Origin: Pseudomonadota bacterium
Lineage (GTDB): Bacteria; Pseudomonadota; Gammaproteobacteria; DAOUQR01
NCBI GenBank assembly: GCA_030625525.1
Contig: DAOUQR010000014.1
Span: forward strand, 1 to 10,142
Direction of reading: 5' to 3'
Length of the DNA: 10,142 bases
The first letter of the stretch is position 1. Each line of letters begins with the position of its first letter. Below the pieces are notes generated by a model. It was not told the DNA's origin, ran no database searches, and saw only the letters and a program-made list of their open reading frames with translations. Made by a program: the position numbers and the translations under genes. Positions 1 through 6,199 of the stretch are shown piece after piece.

Positions 1-716
1 GTTTTAGCCGCCGTCACAACAATTTGATTTTTAACCCAGCCATGACGGTGTAAATAGTTAGCTACACTGCCAATGGCATCGTCCGTGTTATTGATTAAAT
101 CAATTTTACCGTTGCCTGAAAAATCCACGGCATAATGGCGATAGGAGCTAGGCATAAATTGAGGTTGGCCCATTGCGCCGGCATATGAACCTAGAATGGC
201 TTTTGTTGACAGGCCTTGTTCACGAGTGAGTAATAAATATTGGGTCAGTTCTTTTTTAAAGAATTTAGACCGCTTGGGGTAATCAAAGGCCAATGTTGAT
301 AAGGCTTCTATCACTGGGAATGTTCCCATACGTCGACCGTAGCGAGTTTCCACACCGATAATCGACACAATGATTTCAGCCGGAACACCGTATTTTTTTT
401 CAGCGCGGTTGAGTTGTTTTAAATGTTTTTTCCAAAATTTGTAGCCACCATCAACGCGGGGCTGATTAACGAAAAGATTTTTATACACATACCATGGCTT
501 TTTTTCATAGGGATGCTTCATTTTATCGATGATGGTTTTATTAGTTTTGACGTGTTTAAACAGTTTAGTCAGATCGTTTTTATTGAATTTATATTCTTTT
601 GAAATTTGTGCGATATATTTTTTAACCGCGGGGCGGTCGGCCAAGGTGTTTGCTTTTGCGAACGTCTGCACGGTAAAAAGGGTGGCGAGCACTAATATAA
701 AAAGTCGTTTCATCAT
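1..716 (-). CDS. mltB: Lytic murein transglycosylase B family (MltB/Slt35-like), C-terminus cut by window edge
   Basis: The reverse strand reads open from ATG at 716 to the window edge, giving 238 residues of a protein whose E. coli relative has about 360. MltB-type enzymes cleave the MurNAc-GlcNAc bond of peptidoglycan in the periplasm, forming 1,6-anhydro-MurNAc ends. The fold is recognised from GVETRYGR at residues 121-128, in which E123 is the expected catalytic acid, from SYAGAMGQPQFMPSSY at 177-192, and from VDFSGNGKIDL at 197-207, which resembles the EF-hand-like metal loop of Slt35. Residues 1-20 form a signal peptide (MMKRLF, hydrophobic core, cleavage near TFA or AKA). No lipobox cysteine follows, so the product looks soluble and periplasmic rather than a lipoprotein like E. 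coli MltB. A second in-frame ATG at 713 is equally possible as the start. A GGTGA ribosome site lies just upstream. The family call is secure; the subfamily name is less so. Confidence 0.9.
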   Translation of the reverse strand, partial: MMKRLFILVLATLFTVQTFAKANTLADRPAVKKYIAQISKEYKFNKNDLTKLFKHVKTNKTIIDKMKHPYEKKPWYVYKNLFVNQPRVDGGYKFWKKHLKQLNRAEKKYGVPAEIIVSIIGVETRYGRRMGTFPVIEALSTLAFDYPKRSKFFKKELTQYLLLTREQGLSTKAILGSYAGAMGQPQFMPSSYRHYAVDFSGNGKIDLINNTDDAIGSVANYLHRHGWVKNQIVVTAAK

Positions 717-750
717 GAGTCACATCACCAAAAGTTGAATTGAGCGCGCG

Positions 751-779
751 ATTGTAGCACACTAATATCGCTATTTTAA
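751..779 (-). promoter_or_regulatory. Candidate sigma-70 promoter for the mltB-like gene
   Basis: On the minus strand, TACAAT (756-751) is a good -10 match. It is preceded after 17 bases by TTAAAA (779-774), a partial -35 match. This would place transcription start roughly 25-30 bases before the ATG at 716. Judged by eye from consensus only; the region is AT-rich, so a chance match is possible. Confidence 0.4.
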
Positions 780-842
780 TAAAACCTTAAGTTTGCGCGG
801 GTATTATTTGTCCACGATGTTATCAATTGTAGGTATGTACTG

Positions 843-3620
843 ATGTTTTCTTCAAAAGTTATTGATGAGTTATGTAAGGATAGTCCAGGTTTTTTTGTCA
901 TAAAGTTAAATAATATCGAGGACAATGAAGAGACCCGGGGATATTTTGCTTCAAATATGTCGGCACGCCTTATTATTAATACAATGCACCACTACCCCAA
1001 GGTGGCGGTTGAATTATTAAAAAACACAATCATCGAATCTCCTGATTGCGTGTCAACTATCACTATAAATAACAAGGCTGAAGACGGTGATCTTATTCTA
1101 TTAATAGAATTTGTTGTGGCGGCATACAGTACGCATGAGGTCAGAGAAATAATTAAAGGTAACGAGGCGTTAATTAGTGAAATTCAGGCGGTGATTGACA
1201 GAATAAAATTTAAAAGCTTGAGGGCACTTAAAGCCTTAATTAAAAATGAGGTTTTTTTTACAGATTTTCAGGGTGGGAATTTGGTTTCATTGGACGAAAT
1301 GGAGGTTTGTCTTCCATCGAATGAAAAGCTAATGCCGCTTGATTTTAAGGGCTGTCCCTGGAGCATTAATTTTATCAAAGAGGCAGACGTTATAGCCCAG
1401 ATAATCAAGCAATACAAAGATTTTTGGCTTTACGCATTAAAAAATTATTCTGCAATAAGCGCTATTAGAAACAAAAAAAGTGCGCTGACAATTGCATGTT
1501 CAATTATTAATAATCGTTATCAGCATATGGGGTTTTACGAGTTGGAAGGGCTGCCTCAGTTATTCTCATGTTACCGTGATCTACTTGTTTCGTGCGCATA
1601 TAAACTTTCATGGTCCTACATGCATGATTCTCTGGTTCAGCTGCCTATATTGACTCTATTAAACGATGATGCCTTGTGTGGTCTATTATCAGACGAAGAA
1701 TTTCCGAGTGGGTTGCTTGTAAAAAAGGCAGTCAAATACCCGACGAAAGAAATCATTGGCATTTTAGACTGCACATCCAGTGAGTTAAATAGCGTGTCCC
1801 CTGATACTCTGGCAAAATTAGGTCTGCTTGTGAAATTCGTTAGGAAGATTAAAAAGAAAGGATTAAAACACCGCAGTGCTGTAGATAAAAGTTTGATTGA
1901 ATATCATTTGGGTCAAATCTCTCAGTCTACTCAAAACATAGTTGAAAATCTCTCTAAGGAGAGTGTCTTCACACAAGAGAACTACATTCAAATCAGTAAA
2001 ACAATTGGTTTTCTTTGCGCAAGTCAGCAATTGATTGAACAAACTCGGTATATGTTATACCTGCATATGGTTCATCATTCAGATGAGTCGGTGGTGATAC
2101 CATTGCTGAATGAATACAAAACTGATAGACCTACTTTAGCGAAATTTTTATTGGCAAAGTTTTCTAAAATGAATGGTCAGAACAAATTAGCAATTATTAC
2201 TTATTCGCGTTTATTAGATCAAAATAACTTGACGACTGACATGCGAGACCAAGTTCGTTTTGAAGTGGGTGAGTTATTTTTACTTGGATATGCTCAAGAA
2301 GAAATAGATTTTGATGTCAGTGATTTGGATGAGCCAGTTGTTCAAGCTATTGTGGCCTTTCAATATTTTTGTGGTAATGGCTATCACCAAGCAAAGCACC
2401 TACAAAGGAGAGTTATTCTGCGATTAAATGGTGCCACCGTTTGTAAAAAATTCCCTAAAAAATATACAGAAAAGCTCACCTTAGATATGCCTAAAGATAC
2501 ATTATTGGCTTTCAGCAAGTATTATCTGGCTAAAGATGGTCATGACGCGCTCCGATATCAATTTATTCGCAGGTCTGGTTTGCTGAACCTGATGCCTGTA
2601 TCGAGACTATTAGAAGACGAGGCTGCGTGCGGGGTGTTTTTAAAAAATAAAGTCGTATGCAGCGAGCATTTACCGACGGAGGCACTCATTATCATTTTAA
2701 AATACACCTTCAGTGAGTTAAATAGGGTGTCCCCGGATATTCTGGCAAAATTAGGCCTGCTTGCGAAATTTATCATGAAGATTCAAAAGAACGGACTAAA
2801 ACGCCGCAGTGTTGCAGAGAAGAGTTTGATTGAAAAATGTTTGGATCAAAGCTTTCAGTCTGCTAAAAACATCGTTGAAAATCTTTCCAAGGAGAGATGG
2901 TTCACACAAGAGCACTACATTCAAATCAGTGAAATAATTGGTTTTCTTTGCGCAAGTAAGCAATTGATTAGAGAAACTCGGTATAAGCTATACGAGCATA
3001 TGGTTTTATATTCAGATGAGTCGGTGGTGATACCATTGTTGAATGAATACAACACTCATAGGCCTATTGCAGCGACGTTTTTATTGGGTAAGTTTTATAA
3101 AATGAATGATGAGTTCAAATTAGCAACTGATATCTATTTGGATTTATTAGATCAAGATAACTTGGCGACTGACACGCGAAACCAAGTTCGTTTTGAAGTG
3201 GGTGAGTTATTTTTCCTTGGAGATGCTCAAGAAAAAATAGATTTTGATGTCAGTGATTTGGATGAGTCAGTTGTTCGAGCTATTGTGGCCTTTCAGTATT
3301 GTTGTGGTAATAACTATTACCCAGCAATGGATCTAAAAAATAAGGTCGTTCAGCAATTGAATGGTGCCACCGTTTTTCAAGAATTCACTGAAGAAGATAC
3401 AGAAGAGCTCACCTTAGATATGCCTAAAAAGACATTATTGGCTTTCAGCAAGTATTATCTTGGCAAACGTGGCAATGATTCGGTCGAATATCAATTTATT
3501 CGTATTATCGCAAACATGGCTGAAAAATTATGTACAGACGAGCCGGATAACGATAAAGATAACGATAATAATAATAATAATCCTCGGGACAACAAGGGCC
3601 CCAAATTTTTCTCTGTGTAG
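843..3620 (+). CDS. Large helical orphan protein with internal 264-residue tandem duplication and Asn/Asp-rich tail
   Basis: A 925-residue protein of no family I recognise. There is no signal peptide and no convincing membrane segment, so it is probably cytosolic or exported by a non-Sec route. Residues 1 to about 265 are unique. Residues 313-576 and 624-887 are two colinear copies of one module with no gaps between them; both contain SPD-LAKLGLL, GFLCAS, SDESVVIPLLNEY, QVRFEVGELF, EIDFDVSDLDE or a near match, and LLAFSKYYL. Similarity extends weakly upstream of each copy (about residues 269 and 580), making a unit of about 311 residues. The composition and spacing suggest paired helices as in TPR or Sel1 solenoids, but no canonical TPR or Sel1 motif is clear. 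The C-terminus is a hydrophilic Asp/Asn run (about 904-915) ending in FFSV. ATG 843 has only a weak AGG site nine bases upstream. It is divergent from mltB and alone on its strand. In a Legionellales host a secreted effector is conceivable, but that is speculation. Confidence 0.85.
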   Translation: MFSSKVIDELCKDSPGFFVIKLNNIEDNEETRGYFASNMSARLIINTMHHYPKVAVELLKNTIIESPDCVSTITINNKAEDGDLILLIEFVVAAYSTHEVREIIKGNEALISEIQAVIDRIKFKSLRALKALIKNEVFFTDFQGGNLVSLDEMEVCLPSNEKLMPLDFKGCPWSINFIKEADVIAQIIKQYKDFWLYALKNYSAISAIRNKKSALTIACSIINNRYQHMGFYELEGLPQLFSCYRDLLVSCAYKLSWSYMHDSLVQLPILTLLNDDALCGLLSDEEFPSGLLVKKAVKYPTKEIIGILDCTSSELNSVSPDTLAKLGLLVKFVRKIKKKGLKHRSAVDKSLIEYHLGQISQSTQNIVENLSKESVFTQENYIQISKTIGFLCASQQLIEQTRYMLYLHMVHHSDESVVIPLLNEYKTDRPTLAKFLLAKFSKMNGQNKLAIITYSRLLDQNNLTTDMRDQVRFEVGELFLLGYAQEEIDFDVSDLDEPVVQAIVAFQYFCGNGYHQAKHLQRRVILRLNGATVCKKFPKKYTEKLTLDMPKDTLLAFSKYYLAKDGHDALRYQFIRRSGLLNLMPVSRLLEDEAACGVFLKNKVVCSEHLPTEALIIILKYTFSELNRVSPDILAKLGLLAKFIMKIQKNGLKRRSVAEKSLIEKCLDQSFQSAKNIVENLSKERWFTQEHYIQISEIIGFLCASKQLIRETRYKLYEHMVLYSDESVVIPLLNEYNTHRPIAATFLLGKFYKMNDEFKLATDIYLDLLDQDNLATDTRNQVRFEVGELFFLGDAQEKIDFDVSDLDESVVRAIVAFQYCCGNNYYPAMDLKNKVVQQLNGATVFQEFTEEDTEELTLDMPKKTLLAFSKYYLGKRGNDSVEYQFIRIIANMAEKLCTDEPDNDKDNDNNNNNPRDNKGPKFFSV
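1778..2569 (+). repeat. Intragenic direct repeat, copy 1 (792 bp)
   Basis: This aligns without gaps to 2711-3502 at a constant offset of 933 bp (311 codons). It encodes residues 313-576 of the orphan protein. Long runs are identical between the copies, for example around the SDESVVIPL and QVRFEVGEL codons, while other stretches have drifted at both silent and replacement positions. Confidence 0.93.
2711..3502 (+). repeat. Intragenic direct repeat, copy 2 (792 bp)
   Basis: Second copy of the module at 1778-2569, encoding residues 624-887. The intervening 141 bp (2570-2710) belongs to the more diverged front part of the second unit, matching roughly 1640-1777 with a small gap (for example LLEDEAACG against LLNDDALCG). 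Confidence 0.93.
3565..3581 (+). repeat. AAT trinucleotide microsatellite in the tail of the orphan gene
   Basis: Nearly six units of an ATA/AAT triplet encode five consecutive Asn residues near the C-terminus, inside a wider Asp/Asn/Lys stretch (about 3547-3581). As the unit is three bases, slippage would change tail length without a frameshift. Confidence 0.85.
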
Positions 3621-3650
3621 TGCTGCTGTCTTAATCGTAAGGTTTAAATG

Positions 3651-3673
3651 GGGTCAGGCCTGATGCCTGACCC
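3651..3673. repeat. Perfect 9-bp-stem palindrome (GGGTCAGGC / GCCTGACCC)
   Basis: GGGTCAGGC at 3651-3659 pairs with GCCTGACCC at 3665-3673 around a CTGAT loop. It starts 30 bases after the stop of the 925-residue gene and touches the outer arm of the composite inverted repeat. No U-run follows on the plus strand, so it is not a classical intrinsic terminator, though it could protect a 3' end. The GGGTCAGG core resembles sequences I recall near IS200-like REP-associated transposases; that link is from memory only. Confidence 0.75.
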
Positions 3674-3772
3674 AGCAGTTCTCAATTTGAAAAGAATATC
3701 GATCGTCATCCTGTGGCCTAATCTTTACCCATAAGTCTAGCGAAGGGTGTAACCATTCTCTTCGACCAGGCC

Positions 3773-3803
3773 CGTCATTACGCGGCTCGGCCGCGGCATC
3801 CAG
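3773..3803 (-). repeat. Short palindromic (REP-like) unit, copy A
   Basis: Read on the minus strand, this begins CTGGATGCCGCGG and ends GTAATGACG. It matches copy B (3897-3927, opposite orientation) at 28 of 31 positions. The unit is self-complementary around the CCGCGG cores, though mismatches weaken this copy's own stem. Confidence 0.8.
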
Positions 3804-3896
3804 AGAGGCATCGGGAAGAAATAATTTTGTATCGGAAAGTAGAGAACATTCGAAGAGGGATGCCCTATATACAAACATCTTGACTTAAACTATTTT

Positions 3897-3927
3897 CTGG
3901 ATTCCGCGGTCGAGCCGCGGAATGACG
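3897..3927 (+). repeat. Short palindromic (REP-like) unit, copy B
   Basis: CTGG is followed by ATTCCGCGG, a TCGAG loop and CCGCGGAAT, then GACG: a perfect 9-bp stem. The CTGGAT...ATGACG frame is the same as in copies A and C, marking one family of dispersed palindromes. I recall similar sequences in intergenic regions of several intracellular bacteria, but cannot check that here. Confidence 0.85.
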
Positions 3928-4003
3928 ATCTTTGGCGGCATGACGTGACGAATGAGTGGTTACACCCTTCGACAGACTTAACAAACTTATGGGTAAAGAT
4001 TAG

Positions 4004-4102
4004 CCTGTGGCTTGCACCCTACTGGCACTTACCACAGGATCCAGAAAATACCTGGAAAATACTGGATCCTGTGGTAAGTGCCAGTAGGGTGCAAGCCACA
4101 GG
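4004..4102. repeat. Perfect inverted repeat with 41-bp arms and a 17-base loop
   Basis: Arms 4004-4044 and 4062-4102 are exact reverse complements; the loop is 4045-4061. The right arm plus the next bases reads CTGGATCCTGTGG ... CAAGCCACAGGATGACG, a variant (copy C) of the REP-like unit with 17 extra bases in the middle. Compared with the matching left arm of the composite repeat (3704-3718), which runs straight through, positions 4004-4094 are an additional 91-base segment. Such a perfect hairpin implies recent formation or active sequence conversion between the arms. Confidence 0.95.
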
Positions 4103-4184
4103 ATGACGCCCTGTATTCTTTTCAAATTGAGAATTGCTGCTGCCTGGCATGATTCCTGCAGTATTTTAAACAAATCGATCACTA

Positions 4185-4189
4185 AAGGA
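4185..4189 (+). promoter_or_regulatory. Ribosome binding site deciding the diguanylate cyclase start
   Basis: AAGGA lies eight bases before ATG 4198, the normal spacing. An in-frame TTG at 4192 would leave only two bases, so the ATG is preferred. Confidence 0.75.
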
Positions 4190-4197
4190 ACTTGCGT

Positions 4198-5088
4198 ATG
4201 AACACTGTGAAATTACGCAACGATATCACAGATAAATCGGCAGAGAATCACGACTCTGAAACCGCCTTATCCGCCGAAAAAACATTAAGCATACTCCAGT
4301 CATTGCATTCCAGTCTGGATATTCAAACAACGATTGAAAAATTTATTGAACAAATTTCGTATGTTCTCCCCATTAGCGGAGCAAAATACGAAAACACTGA
4401 GCGGCGATTAGATCTCACCATGGGTGAACAGGGACAAAATCAAATTAGCTTTCAATTAAATGTTAATGGTGAATATTTAGGTAAATTGACTCTGTTGCGT
4501 AATCAATTCTTTACGGAAAACGATCTAAATACAATTGAAAGTTGCACGGCCTTATTGCTGTTACCATTGAGCCACGCGATTGAATATCATCAAGCACTGC
4601 GGTCGGCTTTAACCGATCCATTAACCGGTATTAATAACCGTCAATCTCTAAATGGTTTATTTCCAAGAGAAATTGAAATTGCAAAACGCCATGGTCACCC
4701 ACTTTCGATGATGTTGCTGGATCTCGATCACTTCAAAAAGGTAAACGATCAGTATGGGCATGCGACCGGCGATAAAGTCTTAATCGATTTTACTGAATCC
4801 TTGAAACAAACGGTTCGAGAATCCGATATTATTTTTCGAATCGGTGGCGAAGAATTTATTATTTTGCTCTCTAACACCGAAATGACCGGCGCCATTAAAT
4901 TAGCCGACCGCATTCGCAAGCAGGTAGAGCTGTCTGTAACATCACACGAACAACATCAATTACAATATACCGTGAGCATTGGCGTCGCTTCATTTGTTGC
5001 TGGAGATAATGAATCATCACTGACAGCGAAAGCAGACCAAGCGTTGTATCGCGCGAAACACGAAGGGCGTAATCGAGTGTCTATTTAG
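4198..5088 (+). CDS. Diguanylate cyclase with GGDEF domain and N-terminal GAF-like sensor region
   Basis: A 296-residue soluble protein predicted to make cyclic di-GMP from two GTP. The GGDEF domain spans about 136-296: DPLTGINNR (140-148), LLDLDHFKKVNDQYGHATGD (173-192) with metal-binding and nucleotide-binding residues, the signature GGEEF at 216-220, and VSIGVAS followed by ADQALYRAKHEGRN. The allosteric inhibitory site RxxD is intact as RESD at 207-210, five residues before GGEEF, so product feedback inhibition is expected. No EAL or HD-GYP domain is present, so it should only synthesise. Residues about 28-130 have the length and alternating pattern of a small GAF-like regulatory domain, but no family residues identify its ligand. 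No membrane segment is seen. No convincing promoter is visible close upstream, where the composite repeat ends about 50 bases before the start. Its stop overlaps that of the next, convergent gene. Confidence 0.93.
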   Translation: MNTVKLRNDITDKSAENHDSETALSAEKTLSILQSLHSSLDIQTTIEKFIEQISYVLPISGAKYENTERRLDLTMGEQGQNQISFQLNVNGEYLGKLTLLRNQFFTENDLNTIESCTALLLLPLSHAIEYHQALRSALTDPLTGINNRQSLNGLFPREIEIAKRHGHPLSMMLLDLDHFKKVNDQYGHATGDKVLIDFTESLKQTVRESDIIFRIGGEEFIILLSNTEMTGAIKLADRIRKQVELSVTSHEQHQLQYTVSIGVASFVAGDNESSLTAKADQALYRAKHEGRNRVSI

Positions 5089-5942
5089 TGGTGTGTGTAG
5101 TCACTGATCTTAGAATCACCTGTATCAGTAGTCAGTAGATCACCATACAGCGGCGCGCTCCCACCTTCCGCTTCAGAACCCCGTCTTGAACGTAGTTCTT
5201 TTGGTAGTTTTTGCGAAATTTTCTTAATCGAATCAAGCTCAGCATAGGCTTGAGTTGTTTCAAAAAACATTTGACGACAATAGTCGCTAGATGACGCACG
5301 AAGTACCGGATCGATGATTGAGATTTTATTTTCTTTCTGCTCTTCGGTCTGAGAGATTTTTATGTATTTAATAAGACTATCTACAGCCATAACTACGCCA
5401 GTTCCTAATAAAATGAGTAAGCCAACGCCTGCCACACTGCTGTACGCTCCTATTTTCAAGCTTTTTTCGTAAGTTTCCATACGCTCGTTATAAGCCCGAC
5501 TCACCAGTGAAACCGTTTCATCGAAAGGTTTAGAGAGGGTGAGAGCAACCTCTTGGATCTCTGGGTAATACTTTGCATTCTTTTGTTCAAAAAATTTATT
5601 CGCATTATCTTCAGTTATAATATTATATTCAATACAGATTGTTCGATATTTAATAAAACGCCCTTCAAGCTCACGAAACTCATGAATAAAACCTTTATAC
5701 AGAGCACTTGGGACATAATCACGAAGATCACTCCCTCCTTCGATAAGCTCTAAAATATTTTCTGTCTCAGCTGAAAGAAACCCAAGTTCGTATAAATCGG
5801 TCATTAATGCCTGAAACTCTTTTTTTAATTTTTCTAGCTCATTTATTACGTCTGAATGATCGGCATCATCAGGGCTGAGGAATTTTTTTAGGCGCGTAAT
5901 TTCTTTTTCTCTTTCTGTTGGAATCACTGTAGCACTCATCAT
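5085..5942 (-). CDS. Orphan protein with one membrane segment and charged helical N-terminal region
   Basis: A 285-residue protein that I do not recognise. Residues 8-60 and 84-160 are charged, Glu/Lys-rich and probably helical, possibly coiled coil. A single hydrophobic glycine-rich segment lies at about 165-188 (GAYSSVAGVGLLILLGTGVV), followed by KYIK and a polar C-terminal domain of about 95 residues. There is no N-terminal signal peptide. The layout (cytosolic N-terminal domain, one central membrane helix) is compatible with a membrane-anchored regulator or with a secreted protein that inserts into a host membrane; neither is shown. ATG 5942 follows AGGAG (5955-5951) by eight bases, a strong start; ATG 5939 is the next codon. 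The gene is monocistronic and convergent with the diguanylate cyclase, sharing four bases at the stops. Complete and unbroken reading frame with a good ribosome site makes it credible as a gene. Confidence 0.8.
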   Translation of the reverse strand: MMSATVIPTEREKEITRLKKFLSPDDADHSDVINELEKLKKEFQALMTDLYELGFLSAETENILELIEGGSDLRDYVPSALYKGFIHEFRELEGRFIKYRTICIEYNIITEDNANKFFEQKNAKYYPEIQEVALTLSKPFDETVSLVSRAYNERMETYEKSLKIGAYSSVAGVGLLILLGTGVVMAVDSLIKYIKISQTEEQKENKISIIDPVLRASSSDYCRQMFFETTQAYAELDSIKKISQKLPKELRSRRGSEAEGGSAPLYGDLLTTDTGDSKISDYTHH

Positions 5943-6199
5943 GATGATAGCTCCTGTTACTTATCTGAATATTAAAATTCTATTCCACAAGGGAAAAAAT
6001 AACTATCACAAAGGACTGAACCCAAAGTGCGACATTTTCTACTCAATGTCCGGTCATTTGGCTGATCACATGTCAGTCATTAGGAGGCTTAGATAGGTCA
6101 ACATCTCAACAAAATTGCTATCTATATAAAAAATATAGACATTCGTTATAAATACAATAGATAAACTGAAAAGGTTTAATTCCGTCTAACCGCAATATT
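5943..6199. other. Intergenic region between two minus-strand genes; no gene seen
   Basis: This 257-base AT-rich gap separates the end of the trpS-to-MFS gene series from the next minus-strand gene. It should contain the terminator of the former and the promoter of the latter, but neither is clear. The only hairpin I see is 6121-6139 (TCTATAT / ATATAGA, AAAAA loop), which is all A/T and weak. No RNA gene or repeat copy of the 3651-4152 family was found. Confidence 0.5.

Larger units (their letters stand above)
3673..4139. repeat. Composite nested inverted-repeat element in the gene-free stretch 3621-4197
   Basis: The 577 bases between the orphan gene and the diguanylate cyclase contain no supportable gene. 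They are filled by nested inverted repeats. Outer arms at 3673-3698 and 4114-4139 match in 25 of 26 positions, with weaker similarity continuing outward to about 3661 and 4152. A second pair, 3718-3758 and 3950-4003, matches well except for two short extra segments in the right arm. Inside lies a third pair of 31 bp (3773-3803 and 3897-3927). All pairs share a centre near 3850-3906, so the whole could fold as one long cruciform or RNA hairpin, or be a non-autonomous MITE-like element. No transposase is encoded and no target-site duplication is evident. Confidence 0.85.

Noticed and set aside
529..738. 69-residue plus-strand reading frame opposite mltB
   Set aside because: Antisense shadow of the signal peptide and N-terminal region of the mltB-like gene, with no independent support.
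3651..3673. Rho-independent terminator after the 925-residue gene
   Set aside because: The stem is good but no T-run follows on either reading direction at the expected place, so it is listed as a palindrome only.
3654..4182. Two short minus-strand reading frames (74 and 60 residues) in the gene-free stretch
   Set aside because: They run through the inverted repeats and palindromes, have no ribosome site and no protein-like composition.
4192..4197. TTG start two codons before the diguanylate cyclase ATG
   Set aside because: Only two bases separate it from AAGGA; ATG 4198 has normal spacing.
3621..4197. Complete insertion sequence
   Set aside because: Inverted arms exist but no transposase or remnant is encoded and no target-site duplication is visible, so only a non-autonomous element is possible.
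5956..6010. Promoter for the 285-residue minus-strand gene
   Set aside because: AT-rich candidates such as TTTCCC with TAATAT match the consensus poorly; not distinguishable from background.
6121..6139. Terminator for the trpS-to-MFS gene series
   Set aside because: The hairpin is entirely A/T, about 60 bases after the stop and without a proper U-tract.
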